The position numbers and the translations under genes were made by a program. Under the pieces are notes generated by a model. The model had not been told where the DNA came from. It saw only the letters and a program-made list of their open reading frames with translations, and did not search any database. A stretch of DNA of 64,000 nucleotides, from the NCBI RefSeq assembly GCF_014196305.1, contig NZ_JACIDJ010000005.1, positions 124,001 through 188,000 of the forward strand, read 5' to 3'. The stretch is from Roseococcus suduntuyensis (GTDB lineage Bacteria > Pseudomonadota > Alphaproteobacteria > Acetobacterales > Acetobacteraceae). Every line of letters begins with the position of its first letter. Position 1 is the first letter of the stretch. Positions 9,256-18,387 of the stretch are shown piece after piece.

Positions 9256-10062
9256 TCAGGGGCCGATCAGGGCGCGCGTGGCGGCCGTGACGTCGGGCTG
9301 GCGCATCAGGTGTTCGCCCACCAGGATGCAGTTGGCGCCGGCGGCGGCCATGCGTTTCACATCGGCGGCGGTGCGGATGCCGGATTCCGCCACGGGGATG
9401 CGGTCGGGCGGGATCATGGGGATCAGCGTCTCGCTGGTGCCGAGGTCGGTCACCAGGGTCCGCAGGTTGCGGTTGTTCACGCCGATCAGCCGTGTGCGCA
9501 GGCCCAGCGCGCGTTCCAGTTCCGGCGCGTCATGCACCTCGACCAGCACGGCCATGTCCAGCGAATGGGCGAGGGCTTCCAGCTCGACCGCCATCTCGTC
9601 GGTCAGCGCGGCCATGATGAGCAGGATGGCATCCGCCCCCATGGCGCGCGCCTCATGCACCTGGAAGGGATGGATCATGAAGTCCTTCCGCAGCACCGGC
9701 AGGGAGCAGGCGGCGCGGGCGGCCTTGAGATGGGCGGGGCTGCCCTGGAAATGCGGCCCGTCGGTCAGTACGGACAGGCAGGAGGCACCCGCCTCGGCAT
9801 AGGCCTGGGCGAGTTCGGCGGGCTCGAAGGGGTCGCGGATCAGCCCGCCCGAGGGCGAGGCACGCTTCACTTCCGCGATCAGCCCCGTGCGGCCCTCGGC
9901 CACGGCGGCGCACAGCGCGCCCACGAAGTCGCGCGGCGGCTCGGCGTGGCGGGCGGCGCGCTCCATCTCGGCCATGGAGGTGTCGGCCATGCGGGCGGCC
10001 ACCTCCTCCGCCTTGTCGGCCAGGATGCGGATGAGGACGTCAGGCGTGGAGTTCGTGTCCAT
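9256..10062 (-). CDS. trpC: Indole-3-glycerol phosphate synthase
   Basis: Ring closure of CdRP to indole-3-glycerol phosphate in tryptophan synthesis. A monofunctional (beta/alpha)8 barrel of 268 residues. Conserved sites are [64 protein letters not shown] and VAESGI. The second Lys and the Glu/Asn residues of these loops are the known catalytic and phosphate-binding positions. Five bases separate it from trpD. Neither trpF nor trpB is in the window. Confidence 0.96.
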   Translation of the reverse strand: MDTNSTPDVLIRILADKAEEVAARMADTSMAEMERAARHAEPPRDFVGALCAAVAEGRTGLIAEVKRASPSGGLIRDPFEPAELAQAYAEAGASCLSVLTDGPHFQGSPAHLKAARAACSLPVLRKDFMIHPFQVHEARAMGADAILLIMAALTDEMAVELEALAHSLDMAVLVEVHDAPELERALGLRTRLIGVNNRNLRTLVTDLGTSETLIPMIPPDRIPVAESGIRTAADVKRMAAAGANCILVGEHLMRQPDVTAATRALIGP

Positions 10063-10067
10063 GATGC

Positions 10068-11096
10068 TCAGGCCAACTCGGGTTCGGTGGGGGCGGTGGC
10101 GCGGATGAGGCGGTCCAGTGTCGCACGCGCGCGGCCTTCGTCCAGGCAGGCGGCGGCCATTGCCGCGCCCTCCCGAAGATCGGCCGCCCGGCCCGCCACG
10201 ACAAGGGCCGCCCCCGCATTGAGGCGCACCACGTCGCGATAGGCGCCTGGCGCCCCTTCCAGCACGGCGCGGAGTGCCGCCGCGTTTTCGGCCGGGTCGC
10301 CGCCGCGGAGCGCCTCGGGGGGCGCTTCGTCCAGGCCGGCATCGGCGGGGCTCACGCTGAACTCGCGGAAATGGCCGTGGTCCAGCTCGACCACCTGGGT
10401 GGGGCCGGAAAGCGCGATCTCATCCAGGCCCTGGCCATGCACCACCCAGGCGCGCTCGGTGCCGAGCCGTGCCAGGGCCTCGGCCATGGGGCGCAGCCAG
10501 GTGGTGCTGAAGGCGCCCGTCATCTGGCGCTTCACCCGGCCCGGATTGGCCAGCGGCCCCAGCAGGTTGAAGATGGTCCGCGTGCCCAGCTCCGCCCGCG
10601 CGCCGCCGGCATGGCGAAGTGCCGCATGGTGGCGGGGGGCCAGCAGGAAGCAGATGCCCGCCTCGGCCAGCACGCGCGGCAGGCGGGGCAGGGGCACGTC
10701 CAGGTTCACGCCCAACGCCGCCAGCGCATCGGCCGCGCCCGATTTCGAGGAGAGCGCCCGGTTGCCATGCTTGGCCACCGGCACGCCGCAGCCGGCAACG
10801 ACGATGGCGCTGGCGGTGGAGATGTTCAGGCTGCCCGAGGCATCGCCGCCCGTGCCCACCACATCGATGGCATCGGGCGGGACTTCGACCGGGATCATGT
10901 GGGCGCGCATGGCGCGCACGGCGCCGGTCAGCTCCGCCACCGTCTCGCCGCGCACGCGCATGGCCATGAGCATGCCCGCGATCTGCGCGGGTGTCGCTTC
11001 GCCGGCCATGATGACGCCGAAGGCGGCCTCGGCCTCGGATTCCGCGAGGCGCGCACCTTCGGCCAGGCGCGCCAGCACGGGCTTGAGCCCGTTCAT
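10068..11096 (-). CDS. trpD: Anthranilate phosphoribosyltransferase
   Basis: Transfers phosphoribose from PRPP to anthranilate. The 342 residues carry the family's PRPP motif [20 protein letters not shown], with [21 protein letters not shown] and NLLGPLANP downstream. The start at 11094-11096 follows AGGA at suitable spacing. An open frame continues upstream to 11213 but runs through unlike sequence. In most alphaproteobacteria trpG precedes trpD. Here the upstream region instead holds a minisatellite and the FNR-type regulator gene, so trpG must be elsewhere. Confidence 0.96.
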   Translation of the reverse strand: MNGLKPVLARLAEGARLAESEAEAAFGVIMAGEATPAQIAGMLMAMRVRGETVAELTGAVRAMRAHMIPVEVPPDAIDVVGTGGDASGSLNISTASAIVVAGCGVPVAKHGNRALSSKSGAADALAALGVNLDVPLPRLPRVLAEAGICFLLAPRHHAALRHAGGARAELGTRTIFNLLGPLANPGRVKRQMTGAFSTTWLRPMAEALARLGTERAWVVHGQGLDEIALSGPTQVVELDHGHFREFSVSPADAGLDEAPPEALRGGDPAENAAALRAVLEGAPGAYRDVVRLNAGAALVVAGRAADLREGAAMAAACLDEGRARATLDRLIRATAPTEPELA

Positions 11097-11231
11097 GGCC
11101 GCGTGTTCCTGGCAGCTTGGCCCGCCGATGGGTCGTGCATGAAAGCCTGTCCTCCGCCCATTCGCCGCATCATGGCCGCCGGCCATGCTGGCGTGCCCCC
11201 GCGCCCGGTTCATCGCGCGGGCGGGGCCAGA

Positions 11232-11297
11232 GGGTCAAGGGATGGGGGTCAAGGGATGGGGGTCAAGGGATGGGGGTCAAGGGATGGGGGTCAAGGC
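11232..11297. repeat. 14-bp tandem repeat (minisatellite)
   Basis: The unit ATGGGGGTCAAGGG occurs at 11242, 11256, 11270 and 11284. It is preceded by a partial unit at 11232-11241, and the last copy ends in a changed base. It sits in the gap between the end of the regulator gene and trpD, the presumed trpD promoter region. Copy-number change would alter promoter spacing. Confidence 0.93.
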
Positions 11298-11309
11298 AAG
11301 GGGGCGGTG

Positions 11310-12056
11310 TTAGATGTCCGCCATCTCTCCGGCGGCGAGCGATTGCAGCATGCCCATGTCCAGGATGCGCAGCTTCTGCCCGCCCGGCTCGGCGATCCAG
11401 CCGGCGCGCTTGAAGGCCGTAAAGGTTCGGCTGACAGTTTCGAGTGTCAGGCCCAGGAAGTCGCCGATGTCGCCCCGGGTCATGGGCATGGGCAATTCCG
11501 GCTGGGCGAGGCCGCGGCGGCGATGCGCTTCCGACAGGCCGAGCAGGAAGGCCGCCACGCGCGATTCCGCCGAGCGGCGGGCGACGGTGACCAGGTGTTC
11601 CTGCGTGGCCGCCAGTTCGCCCAGGCACATGTCCAGCACGCGGCGTTCCATCAGCGGATAGCGGCGCAGCAGGGTGTCGAGTTTCCCGCGTTCGATGCGG
11701 CAGAACTGGCCGGGGGTCAGCAACTCGGCGTCGAAGGGGTAGTTGGGGCCCGCGGTGTAGCCCACCAGGTCGCCGCGGAAGCGGAAGCCCACCACCTGCT
11801 GGCGCCCGTCCGGCAGCAGCCGGCTGAGCTTCACGGTGCCCTCCAGCACGCTGTAGCTGCGCGTGGCGGCATCACCCTCGCGGAACAGCACGCTCTTGGC
11901 TGGCAGGCAGTGGCGGTCGCTGTCGTGGGAGATCTCATCCAGTGCCGAGGTGTCGAGCGGATGACAGATGCCGAAGCGCTTGCTGGCGCAGCCGAGGCAG
12001 GGGTCCTGGGTGCGAGGTTCGCTTCCCGACCAGCGCGCTGAGTCCAATGGATTCAC
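11310..12056 (-). CDS. FNR-type oxygen-sensing transcriptional regulator (Crp/Fnr family)
   Basis: From the GTG start the protein is 248 residues: a cyclic-nucleotide-like effector domain followed by a helix-turn-helix. Cysteines at 20, 23 and 31 (PCLGCASKRFGIC) plus Cys119 (GQFCRIER) are the four ligands expected for an oxygen-labile [4Fe-4S] cluster. The recognition helix LTLETVSRTF has the Glu/Ser-Arg pattern that reads TTGAT half-sites. The GTG at 12054-12056 is favoured because GGGAGG lies 9 bases upstream. The alternative ATG at 12089 falls inside the promoter -10 box. It probably controls low-oxygen genes elsewhere; no FNR box was seen in front of its neighbours. Confidence 0.93.
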   Translation of the reverse strand: MNPLDSARWSGSEPRTQDPCLGCASKRFGICHPLDTSALDEISHDSDRHCLPAKSVLFREGDAATRSYSVLEGTVKLSRLLPDGRQQVVGFRFRGDLVGYTAGPNYPFDAELLTPGQFCRIERGKLDTLLRRYPLMERRVLDMCLGELAATQEHLVTVARRSAESRVAAFLLGLSEAHRRRGLAQPELPMPMTRGDIGDFLGLTLETVSRTFTAFKRAGWIAEPGGQKLRILDMGMLQSLAAGEMADI

Positions 12057-12084
12057 GAAAAACGGCCTCCCTGACCGGGAGCCT

Positions 12085-12114
12085 ATCATAAGTCAAAGCT
12101 TACCTGAGTTTCAA
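12085..12114 (-). promoter_or_regulatory. Sigma70-type promoter of the FNR-type regulator gene
   Basis: Reading the minus strand: -35 TTGAAA (12109-12114), an 18-base spacer, then -10 TATGAT (12085-12090). Transcription would begin about 12078, giving a short leader that contains GGGAGG and leads to the GTG at 12056. Two direct repeats CTCAGGT (12102-12108 and 12114-12120, period 12) flank and touch the -35 box, a plausible operator. Confidence 0.72.
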
Positions 12115-12155
12115 CCTGAGTGAATGCGCGGGCTGTCAACAAGAATTGGCATGGC

Positions 12156-12196
12156 TGGGGCGCCGCCCCACCCCGAAAGGTCGGCGCGGCGCCCCA
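12156..12196 (-). terminator. Hairpin after the tail-spike cassette
   Basis: TGGGGCGCCG at 12156-12165 and CGGCGCCCCA at 12187-12196 form a perfect 10-bp stem around a 21-base loop. It lies just downstream of the last cassette gene on the minus strand. No T-run follows, so termination is only inferred. Confidence 0.4.
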
Positions 12197-12205
12197 CGCC
12201 TGGGC

Positions 12206-12580
12206 TCAGCTGCCGGTCATGGTCAGGCCGCCCGGGTTGATGGTGACCGTACCCGGCCCGCCCACGGTCACGTTCTGCGCAAGCGGCGACCAGGTCAGCG
12301 CATTGCCGCCCGAGGAGGCGTCGAACAGCCCCACATGGGTGAAGGTGCCGGCCGCGCCGGTGAAGGTGAAGCGCACCAGCTCGGCATTCTGCTGGTTGCC
12401 GGTACCGGTGAAGGTGACGCGCTGGCGGGCGTAGCCATTGCCCACCGGCTCACCCGCCAGCCCGGCGGCCACGCTGCCGCCGCTGCCCAGCGCCAGGAAC
12501 ACCTGGTTGGGCAGGACGGGCAGGCGGCCGCAGAGGGCACGGGCGAGGATGTTGCGGCCGTGGTCGGTCAGCGAGCTCAT
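12206..12580 (-). CDS. Phage-type structural protein, unknown function
   Basis: 124 residues starting MSSLTDHGRNILARALCGRL, then a glycine/threonine-rich beta-type sequence ending in VTVGGPGTVTINPGGLTMTG. The opening is like small proteins encoded next to tail fibres in alphaproteobacterial prophages, recalled rather than searched. GAGGA lies 9 bases before the ATG. It is the fourth and last gene of the minus-strand cassette, 52 bases after its neighbour. It may be a beta-sandwich tip or decoration protein. Confidence 0.6.
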   Translation of the reverse strand: MSSLTDHGRNILARALCGRLPVLPNQVFLALGSGGSVAAGLAGEPVGNGYARQRVTFTGTGNQQNAELVRFTFTGAAGTFTHVGLFDASSGGNALTWSPLAQNVTVGGPGTVTINPGGLTMTGS

Positions 12581-12632
12581 ATGTGGAGATCCTCATGCGG
12601 GAGGTTGGAAGAAGTGGGGGGGAGTGCGGCGC

Positions 12633-12947
12633 TCAGGCGTCCGCCGCGTCATGGAAGCGCGACGGCAGCGGCTTGCCCGTCGCGTCCAGCTCGCCTGGCG
12701 CCTCGCGGATGGCGCGATAGAGATCCGCCACCGCGATGGTGAAGTGGTCGGGCAGGGCATCCGCCTCGAAGCGGAAGGGGATATGGTGCAACGGCGCGCG
12801 CCCGGCGCGGCGGGCGGCTTCGTCCAGGTAGCCGTGCAGCTGCGCCTCCGTGATGCGCGCGCCGCAGTCCATCTGGATATGGGTGATGCGCCAATATGAG
12901 GCCGTGACACCGGTCTGCGGCAGTTCGATGGGTTGAAGCAGGGCCAT
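12633..12947 (-). CDS. Small phage-type protein, unknown function
   Basis: 104 residues with a good Shine-Dalgarno (AGGAGA, 5 bases before ATG). It contains ASYWRITHIQMDCGARITEA, a pattern I associate with small proteins near tail-fibre genes, and otherwise mixed alpha/beta sequence. No signal peptide or membrane segment. It lies between the tail-spike gene (33-base gap) and the 124-residue protein, so is probably co-transcribed. It could be an assembly factor for the spike, but that is inference. Confidence 0.6.
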   Translation of the reverse strand: MALLQPIELPQTGVTASYWRITHIQMDCGARITEAQLHGYLDEAARRAGRAPLHHIPFRFEADALPDHFTIAVADLYRAIREAPGELDATGKPLPSRFHDAADA

Positions 12948-12980
12948 GAGATTCTCCTGTGGGGGGGGGAACGGGTGGTG

Positions 12981-15377
12981 TCAGACGCTGACCTCGGCGC
13001 TCATGATCCGCGCCACCCAGCGGATGGTCTTGTTCGCCTCGCCGGTGACGGTGAAATCCGGGGCGCCGAAGCTGGTGTCGGCAGCCACCGTCAGCCGCCA
13101 GTTGGCCGCCCCCGCGTCGCGCAATCCGGGCGCGAAGGGTGTTCCCGCCACGATGGAAGCCAGCGCGGGCGCGGTCGTCGTGGTTTGGCCAGCCACGAAG
13201 GACGTGGCTGCCGCGTTGGCGCCGCGCTTGATCAGGAGGTTGACCTCCCATGAGGCACAGTCGCCCACAGTGCCGGCGCTGCCCCCGGTCTGCTGCGCGA
13301 CCACCAGGGCCTTGATGCGATAGGTGCCATTGTTCGGCAGGTTGACCGTATTGATCCCGGTGGCGGCCAGAGCGCTGGACGTGGCACGCGCCGGCGTGGC
13401 ATCGGTGGTGAGCTGGCGCAGGACGAATTCGCCCGCTTGCGCATCGCCATCGGTTGAGAAGCGCCCGGCCGCCCAGGCGCCTCGCCATGCAACGTTTCGC
13501 GTGCTCGCGCGCTCGCCGCCCGGCACCCATGCGCCCCCCCCGGAAGCAAGGTTGGCGCTGCCTCCCGAAACGGTCGAATGAGGCCCCGTGGCGGAATTGG
13601 ATACACCGCCGGCCACCACCGAATTGGTGCCCGATGCGGTGCATCTGGCGCCGCCACTGATCGTGCTGTTGTCTCCGGATGCCACCTGCGTGTTGGCCGC
13701 CCGGGAAACCTGCAGGTCCACGGCTTGTGCACCCCGCGCATTGCCGCCCGTGTTGGTCCCGTCCGGAAACTGCGCCAACAGGGCGCCACTGCCCTTGGCC
13801 TGGCCCACGACGACATCGATGTTCGCGTCCGCGCCGGACGCGATCCATCCGACGCGCCCCGGCGTTCCGGTCGGCCCGCCCTGCGCCTGCATGCGGTTGA
13901 TGCTGCCGCTGGGCGTCAGGACCTCCAGGCCATGGCTTCCGGGGGCGGCGCCAAGGCTGACCGATGTCCCGTCCGCTCTGAGCACCTCGACGCCCGCCGT
14001 GCTCACCGCGACCACGCCTGGTGTGGGCATCGAGAGACCCGTGCCTGCCTCGCCCACTGCGATGCCCGGTCTCGCGGTTTCGCCCGCGGGCCCGAGCACA
14101 CCGACCGAGCCATTGCTTCCGGCGTTGAACAAGGGGCCCATGACCGCCGTCTGGAGCAGCGGATTGCTGCCGAGATTCACGCGGTTGGGCACGCCGGTCG
14201 CGGCGTTCACCAGGTGGATGGCCGAGGCGCCATTGGCGCGCAGGTTGAAGTTCACGACGCGCAGCGCGCCGATGTCGAGGCGGTTGGAGTGCTGCTCCAG
14301 GCGGATCGCGTTGTCCTCCGCGTCGTCCACGCGCAGGTTGGCGATCTGGATGCGGCTCGAATTGGCATTGAGCATGATGCCGACCGAGCCGGGCAGCGGC
14401 GCGCCGCTCGCGTTGAAGAGCTCGCACTGCACGGTCATGCTGTCGATCTGCCCGTCGGTGCCCGCGGCCTCGACCAGCACGCCGTGGCGCACGAAGTCCG
14501 CATAGGCCTGGCCGATCGAGAATTTCTGCGTGAAGCCCGCGGCCGAGCTGGAGAAGCGGAACATCGTCCGGTAGCCGAGGACGAAGGACTGGTCGATGAA
14601 GATGCCGTCCACGCGGCGGAAGATCATCGCATCGCCATTGTTCTGCTGCCAGCGCACGACGTTGACGTTCGCCGACCAGAAGGGCCAGAAGTGGATGTTC
14701 ATCAACCGCGCGGTGTCGAAGGATTCGTCGATCTCGATGCCGGCGGTGAAGACCTGGCCCCGGACGCGCCGCAGGTCGGCGCGTCCGGAATTGCGGATGA
14801 AGATGCCGCGGTTGATGCCCGAGAGCAGGATGTTGTCGAAGTCCACGCCGCCCAGGCAGTTCTCGACGCGGAAGAACCAGTCATAGGCGGTGGGGGCCCA
14901 GGAGGCGTCCTGCGTCGCGCCGTGCGTCTGGCGCACGGCGAGGTTCACGACGGCCGAGCCACGCGCGGCCGTCGCGCTGAAGGTGAAGGGCGTGAAGTTC
15001 GTCTGGTCCACCGTGAGCCAGGTGCCCGCGCCCGGGCTGCCGCCCTCGTTGAAGCCCTGTCCCACCAGGCGAATGGCGCCGGCGTTCACGACGATCGCCG
15101 AGGCGAGGCGATAGGTGCGCGCACCGAGGTTCACCACGCCGCCCGCGCTGCCGAGCGCGTTGATGGCGGCCTGGATGGCGGGGGCGTCGTTGGCGACGCC
15201 GTTGCCCACCGCGCCGAAGTCGCGCACGTCCACGCCGCGGTCGGTCAGCAGCTGGCGGCGAAGCTGGCCCATGCTGGCGCGGCGGGTGGTGTTGGGACTG
15301 GGCTGGACGAGCGCGGTGATATCCGCGTCGGTGAGGGTCGTGGCTGCGGGCAGCTCACTGATCTTGAGGTCGGGCAT
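12981..15377 (-). CDS. Tail-spike-like protein with pectate-lyase-type beta-helix
   Basis: 798 residues. Residues 1-45 (KISELPAATTLTDADITALV) resemble a phage head-binding or tail-attachment segment. Residues 46-400 open with DRGVDVRDFGAVGNGVANDAPAIQAA in two overlapping motifs, the signature of the Pectate_lyase_3 right-handed beta-helix used by depolymerase tail spikes. Residues 566-625 are four exact 15-residue repeats of the ASGxxSxxSGG type. Residues 640-798 (GDAQAGEFVLRQLTTDATP, later KTIRWVAR) resemble the C-terminal domain of alphaproteobacterial prophage tail fibres. No signal peptide. Predicted role is binding or cutting surface polysaccharide; lyase activity is unproven. It lacks neighbouring phage morphogenesis genes. 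Confidence 0.8.
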   Translation of the reverse strand: MPDLKISELPAATTLTDADITALVQPSPNTTRRASMGQLRRQLLTDRGVDVRDFGAVGNGVANDAPAIQAAINALGSAGGVVNLGARTYRLASAIVVNAGAIRLVGQGFNEGGSPGAGTWLTVDQTNFTPFTFSATAARGSAVVNLAVRQTHGATQDASWAPTAYDWFFRVENCLGGVDFDNILLSGINRGIFIRNSGRADLRRVRGQVFTAGIEIDESFDTARLMNIHFWPFWSANVNVVRWQQNNGDAMIFRRVDGIFIDQSFVLGYRTMFRFSSSAAGFTQKFSIGQAYADFVRHGVLVEAAGTDGQIDSMTVQCELFNASGAPLPGSVGIMLNANSSRIQIANLRVDDAEDNAIRLEQHSNRLDIGALRVVNFNLRANGASAIHLVNAATGVPNRVNLGSNPLLQTAVMGPLFNAGSNGSVGVLGPAGETARPGIAVGEAGTGLSMPTPGVVAVSTAGVEVLRADGTSVSLGAAPGSHGLEVLTPSGSINRMQAQGGPTGTPGRVGWIASGADANIDVVVGQAKGSGALLAQFPDGTNTGGNARGAQAVDLQVSRAANTQVASGDNSTISGGARCTASGTNSVVAGGVSNSATGPHSTVSGGSANLASGGGAWVPGGERASTRNVAWRGAWAAGRFSTDGDAQAGEFVLRQLTTDATPARATSSALAATGINTVNLPNNGTYRIKALVVAQQTGGSAGTVGDCASWEVNLLIKRGANAAATSFVAGQTTTTAPALASIVAGTPFAPGLRDAGAANWRLTVAADTSFGAPDFTVTGEANKTIRWVARIMSAEVSV
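13503..13682 (-). repeat. Four tandem 15-residue coding repeats in the tail-spike protein
   Basis: Residues 566-580, 581-595, 596-610 and 611-625 share the pattern A(S/T)G..S/A...GG (for example ASGTNSVVAGGVSNS). They are YadA-head-like beta-roll units. The DNA copies have diverged, so this is an old protein repeat rather than a recent DNA duplication. Confidence 0.85.
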
Positions 15378-15426
15378 GGGGCTCCGTCCGGGCTGGGGCG
15401 CTTGGGGGAAGGGCGGCGGCGGTGGC

Positions 15427-16083
15427 TCAGCCCTGGGCGATGGCCGACCTGTCCTCCTGCAGCAGCTTCACGCCGCCCTCGGTGAGGATCAGCCGCAGGT
15501 CGGGCAGGATGTTGAAGCTGGAGGAGATGGCGGCCACGCCGCTGTCGCCGGCGTCCTCGACACGAAGCCGGTAGCCGGTGCCGACGGGCGGCGTGGGCAG
15601 GGTGGTGGTGGCGAAGCCCTGCGACACGTCCACCAGTTGCGCGGGGGGGACAAGCTGCCCCTGCGCGTCACGGATCGAGACGACCACCTGGCTGATGGGC
15701 CCCACCACCTGCGCCGAGACCGGGATGGAGGTGCCCGCGATCAGCCCCGCCAGCAGGGGTGCCAGGATGATGGTGGTGACCACCGCGCTCGCCTGCTGCA
15801 CGAACTGGAAGGACTTGGCGACGGTGCGCGTCAGGGCGATCGGCGCCACCGCGCCGTCGAGGTTCACGCCCGTCCCGATGACGGCGTTGCTGCGGACCGG
15901 CAGGATGGAGAGCGCGTCCGAGGCCTGGGCGATGATGACGTCGCCCACGCGAAGCTGCGTGCGGGCGGGGGCGAAGTAGCCCACGGTCGTGATCTGGTCG
16001 CGCGTGTCGGTGCTGCGGTAGTGCCACAGGCTGAAGCTCTGCGACTGGAAGACGGGGGTGAGGGCGGTGGGCGCGAAGGGCAT
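15427..16083 (-). CDS. Virion-associated-type protein, unknown function
   Basis: 218 residues, first gene of the cassette. The N-terminal part (LWHYRSTDTRDQITTVGYF, then LRVGDVIIAQASDALSILPV) resembles a small fibre or decoration domain found in phage structural proteins, from memory. Residues 85-130 are hydrophobic (IILAPLLAGLIAGTSI), possibly buried or membrane-active. The C-terminus is a beta-type domain ending LTEGGVKLLQEDRSAIA. The ATG at 16081-16083 has GGAGGAG 10 bases upstream; an open extension to 16209 lies over the promoter and was rejected. Confidence 0.62.
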   Translation of the reverse strand: MPFAPTALTPVFQSQSFSLWHYRSTDTRDQITTVGYFAPARTQLRVGDVIIAQASDALSILPVRSNAVIGTGVNLDGAVAPIALTRTVAKSFQFVQQASAVVTTIILAPLLAGLIAGTSIPVSAQVVGPISQVVVSIRDAQGQLVPPAQLVDVSQGFATTTLPTPPVGTGYRLRVEDAGDSGVAAISSSFNILPDLRLILTEGGVKLLQEDRSAIAQG

Positions 16084-16180
16084 GGACGTGCATCTCCTCC
16101 CGCGCGGGGGGCGCGGTGCTGGGGCGTCGGGCGGGGAATGGGGGATGCCATGCGGGCGCAATTCGCCCCTTGGCCTGGCC

Positions 16181-16209
16181 GAAATAGAATGAATTCCTGT
16201 CGCAGTCAA
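16181..16209 (-). promoter_or_regulatory. Candidate promoter of the tail-spike cassette
   Basis: Minus strand: -35 TTGACT (16204-16209), 17-base spacer, -10 TATTTC (16181-16186). It lies in a noticeably AT-rich pocket, about 98 bases before the first cassette ATG. The -35 matches consensus at five of six positions, the -10 at only three. Confidence 0.45.
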
Positions 16210-16283
16210 GGAATATATTCAGGTATGGACGCCGCCCATCCCTTGTTGCATGAGCGAGGGCGCCCCTGCCGGAGACATGGTCC

Positions 16284-17387
16284 ATGCGCCGCATCCTCCT
16301 TGCCGCCGTCGCCGCCCTGGCCATAGCCGCGCTTCCCGGCGCGCAGGCCCCCGCCCAGCAACAGGTGGTGAACGTCTACAACTGGACCGACTACATCGAC
16401 CCCGCCGTGATCGAGCGTTTCACCGCCGAGACCGGCATTCGCGTGCGCTACGATGTCTTTGACACGCTGGAAGCGTTGGAAGGAAAGTTGTCCGCGGGCC
16501 GCTCGGGCTATGACGTCATCGTCCCCACCGCCGAGCCCACTTTTGCCCGCCTGCTGCGTGCGGGCGCGCTGCGGCCGCTCGACATGGCGCGCATCCCCAA
16601 CGCGGCGAACCTCGACCCCGCGCTGATGGCGCGCGTGGCCAATGTGGACCCGGGCAACCGGCACGGGCTGATCTACCTCTGGGGCAGCATCGGGCTGGGC
16701 ATGAATGCCGAGCGCATCCGCGCACTGGCCCCCGACGCGCCGCTGGACAGCCTTGCCCTGCTGCTCGACCCGCGGCATGCGCGCCGCATCGCCCCCTGCG
16801 GCATCGCGGTGATGGACAGTGCGGGCGACGTGCTGCCCAGCGTGCTGCGGCACCTGGGCTTCAGCCCCGACAGCGTGGCGCCGGCCGAGCTGGAGGCCGC
16901 GCAGCGCGCGCTTCTCGCCATCCGCCCCTACCTGCGCTCCATCCCCTCGCCGCCCGCGCTGCTGGAGGCGCTGGCGGCGGGCGAGATCTGCCTGGCCTTC
17001 GCCTTCTCGGGCGATGTGATCCAGGCCGCGGGCCGCGCGGCGGAGGCCAACCGCGGGCACACCATCACCTATGTCGCCCCGCGCGAGGGCGCCCAGCTCT
17101 GGTTCGACGTGATGGCGATCCCGGCCGACGCGCCAAACCCCGAGGCCGCCCACGCCTTCATCAACTTCGTGCTGCAGCCCGACGTGATGGCCGCCATCAC
17201 CACCCAGGTGGGCTATCCCAACGCGGTGCCAGGCAGCCTGCCCCTGCTGGCGGCCGAGATCCGCGAGGACAGCTCCGTCTATCCCGACACCGCCACGCTG
17301 GCCGACAGCTTCGTGGCCGGCACCCCCGCCGCGGCGGGCGAACGCGCCCGCGCCCGCGTCTGGGCTCGCTTCCGCGCCGGGCGCTGA
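16284..17387 (+). CDS. Polyamine-type ABC transporter, periplasmic binding protein (PotD/PotF family)
   Basis: 367 residues with a signal peptide ending near AQAPAQQQ. The mature protein starts VVNVYNWTDYIDPAVIERF, the hallmark of spermidine/putrescine-binding proteins. Other family features are YDVIVPTAEP, YLWGSIGLGMN and the C-terminal EAAHAFINFVLQPDVMAAITTQVGYPN. It delivers a polyamine or similar cation to the permease encoded by the next three genes. CGGAG lies upstream of the ATG. The gap to the ATPase gene is about 22 bases at most, so the four genes form one operon. Confidence 0.92.
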   Translation: MRRILLAAVAALAIAALPGAQAPAQQQVVNVYNWTDYIDPAVIERFTAETGIRVRYDVFDTLEALEGKLSAGRSGYDVIVPTAEPTFARLLRAGALRPLDMARIPNAANLDPALMARVANVDPGNRHGLIYLWGSIGLGMNAERIRALAPDAPLDSLALLLDPRHARRIAPCGIAVMDSAGDVLPSVLRHLGFSPDSVAPAELEAAQRALLAIRPYLRSIPSPPALLEALAAGEICLAFAFSGDVIQAAGRAAEANRGHTITYVAPREGAQLWFDVMAIPADAPNPEAAHAFINFVLQPDVMAAITTQVGYPNAVPGSLPLLAAEIREDSSVYPDTATLADSFVAGTPAAAGERARARVWARFRAGR

Positions 17388-17409
17388 CGCCCTGCTGCGC
17401 CTGGAGGAC

Positions 17410-18383
<974 letters not shown>

Positions 18384-18387
<4 letters not shown>

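Noticed and set aside
11232-11297. Possible CRISPR array
   Set aside because: The 14-base units are contiguous with no spacers, and no cas genes are present; it is a minisatellite.
12206-16083. Complete prophage
   Set aside because: No integrase, terminase, capsid, portal, tail tube or lysis genes, and no attachment repeats around the cassette.
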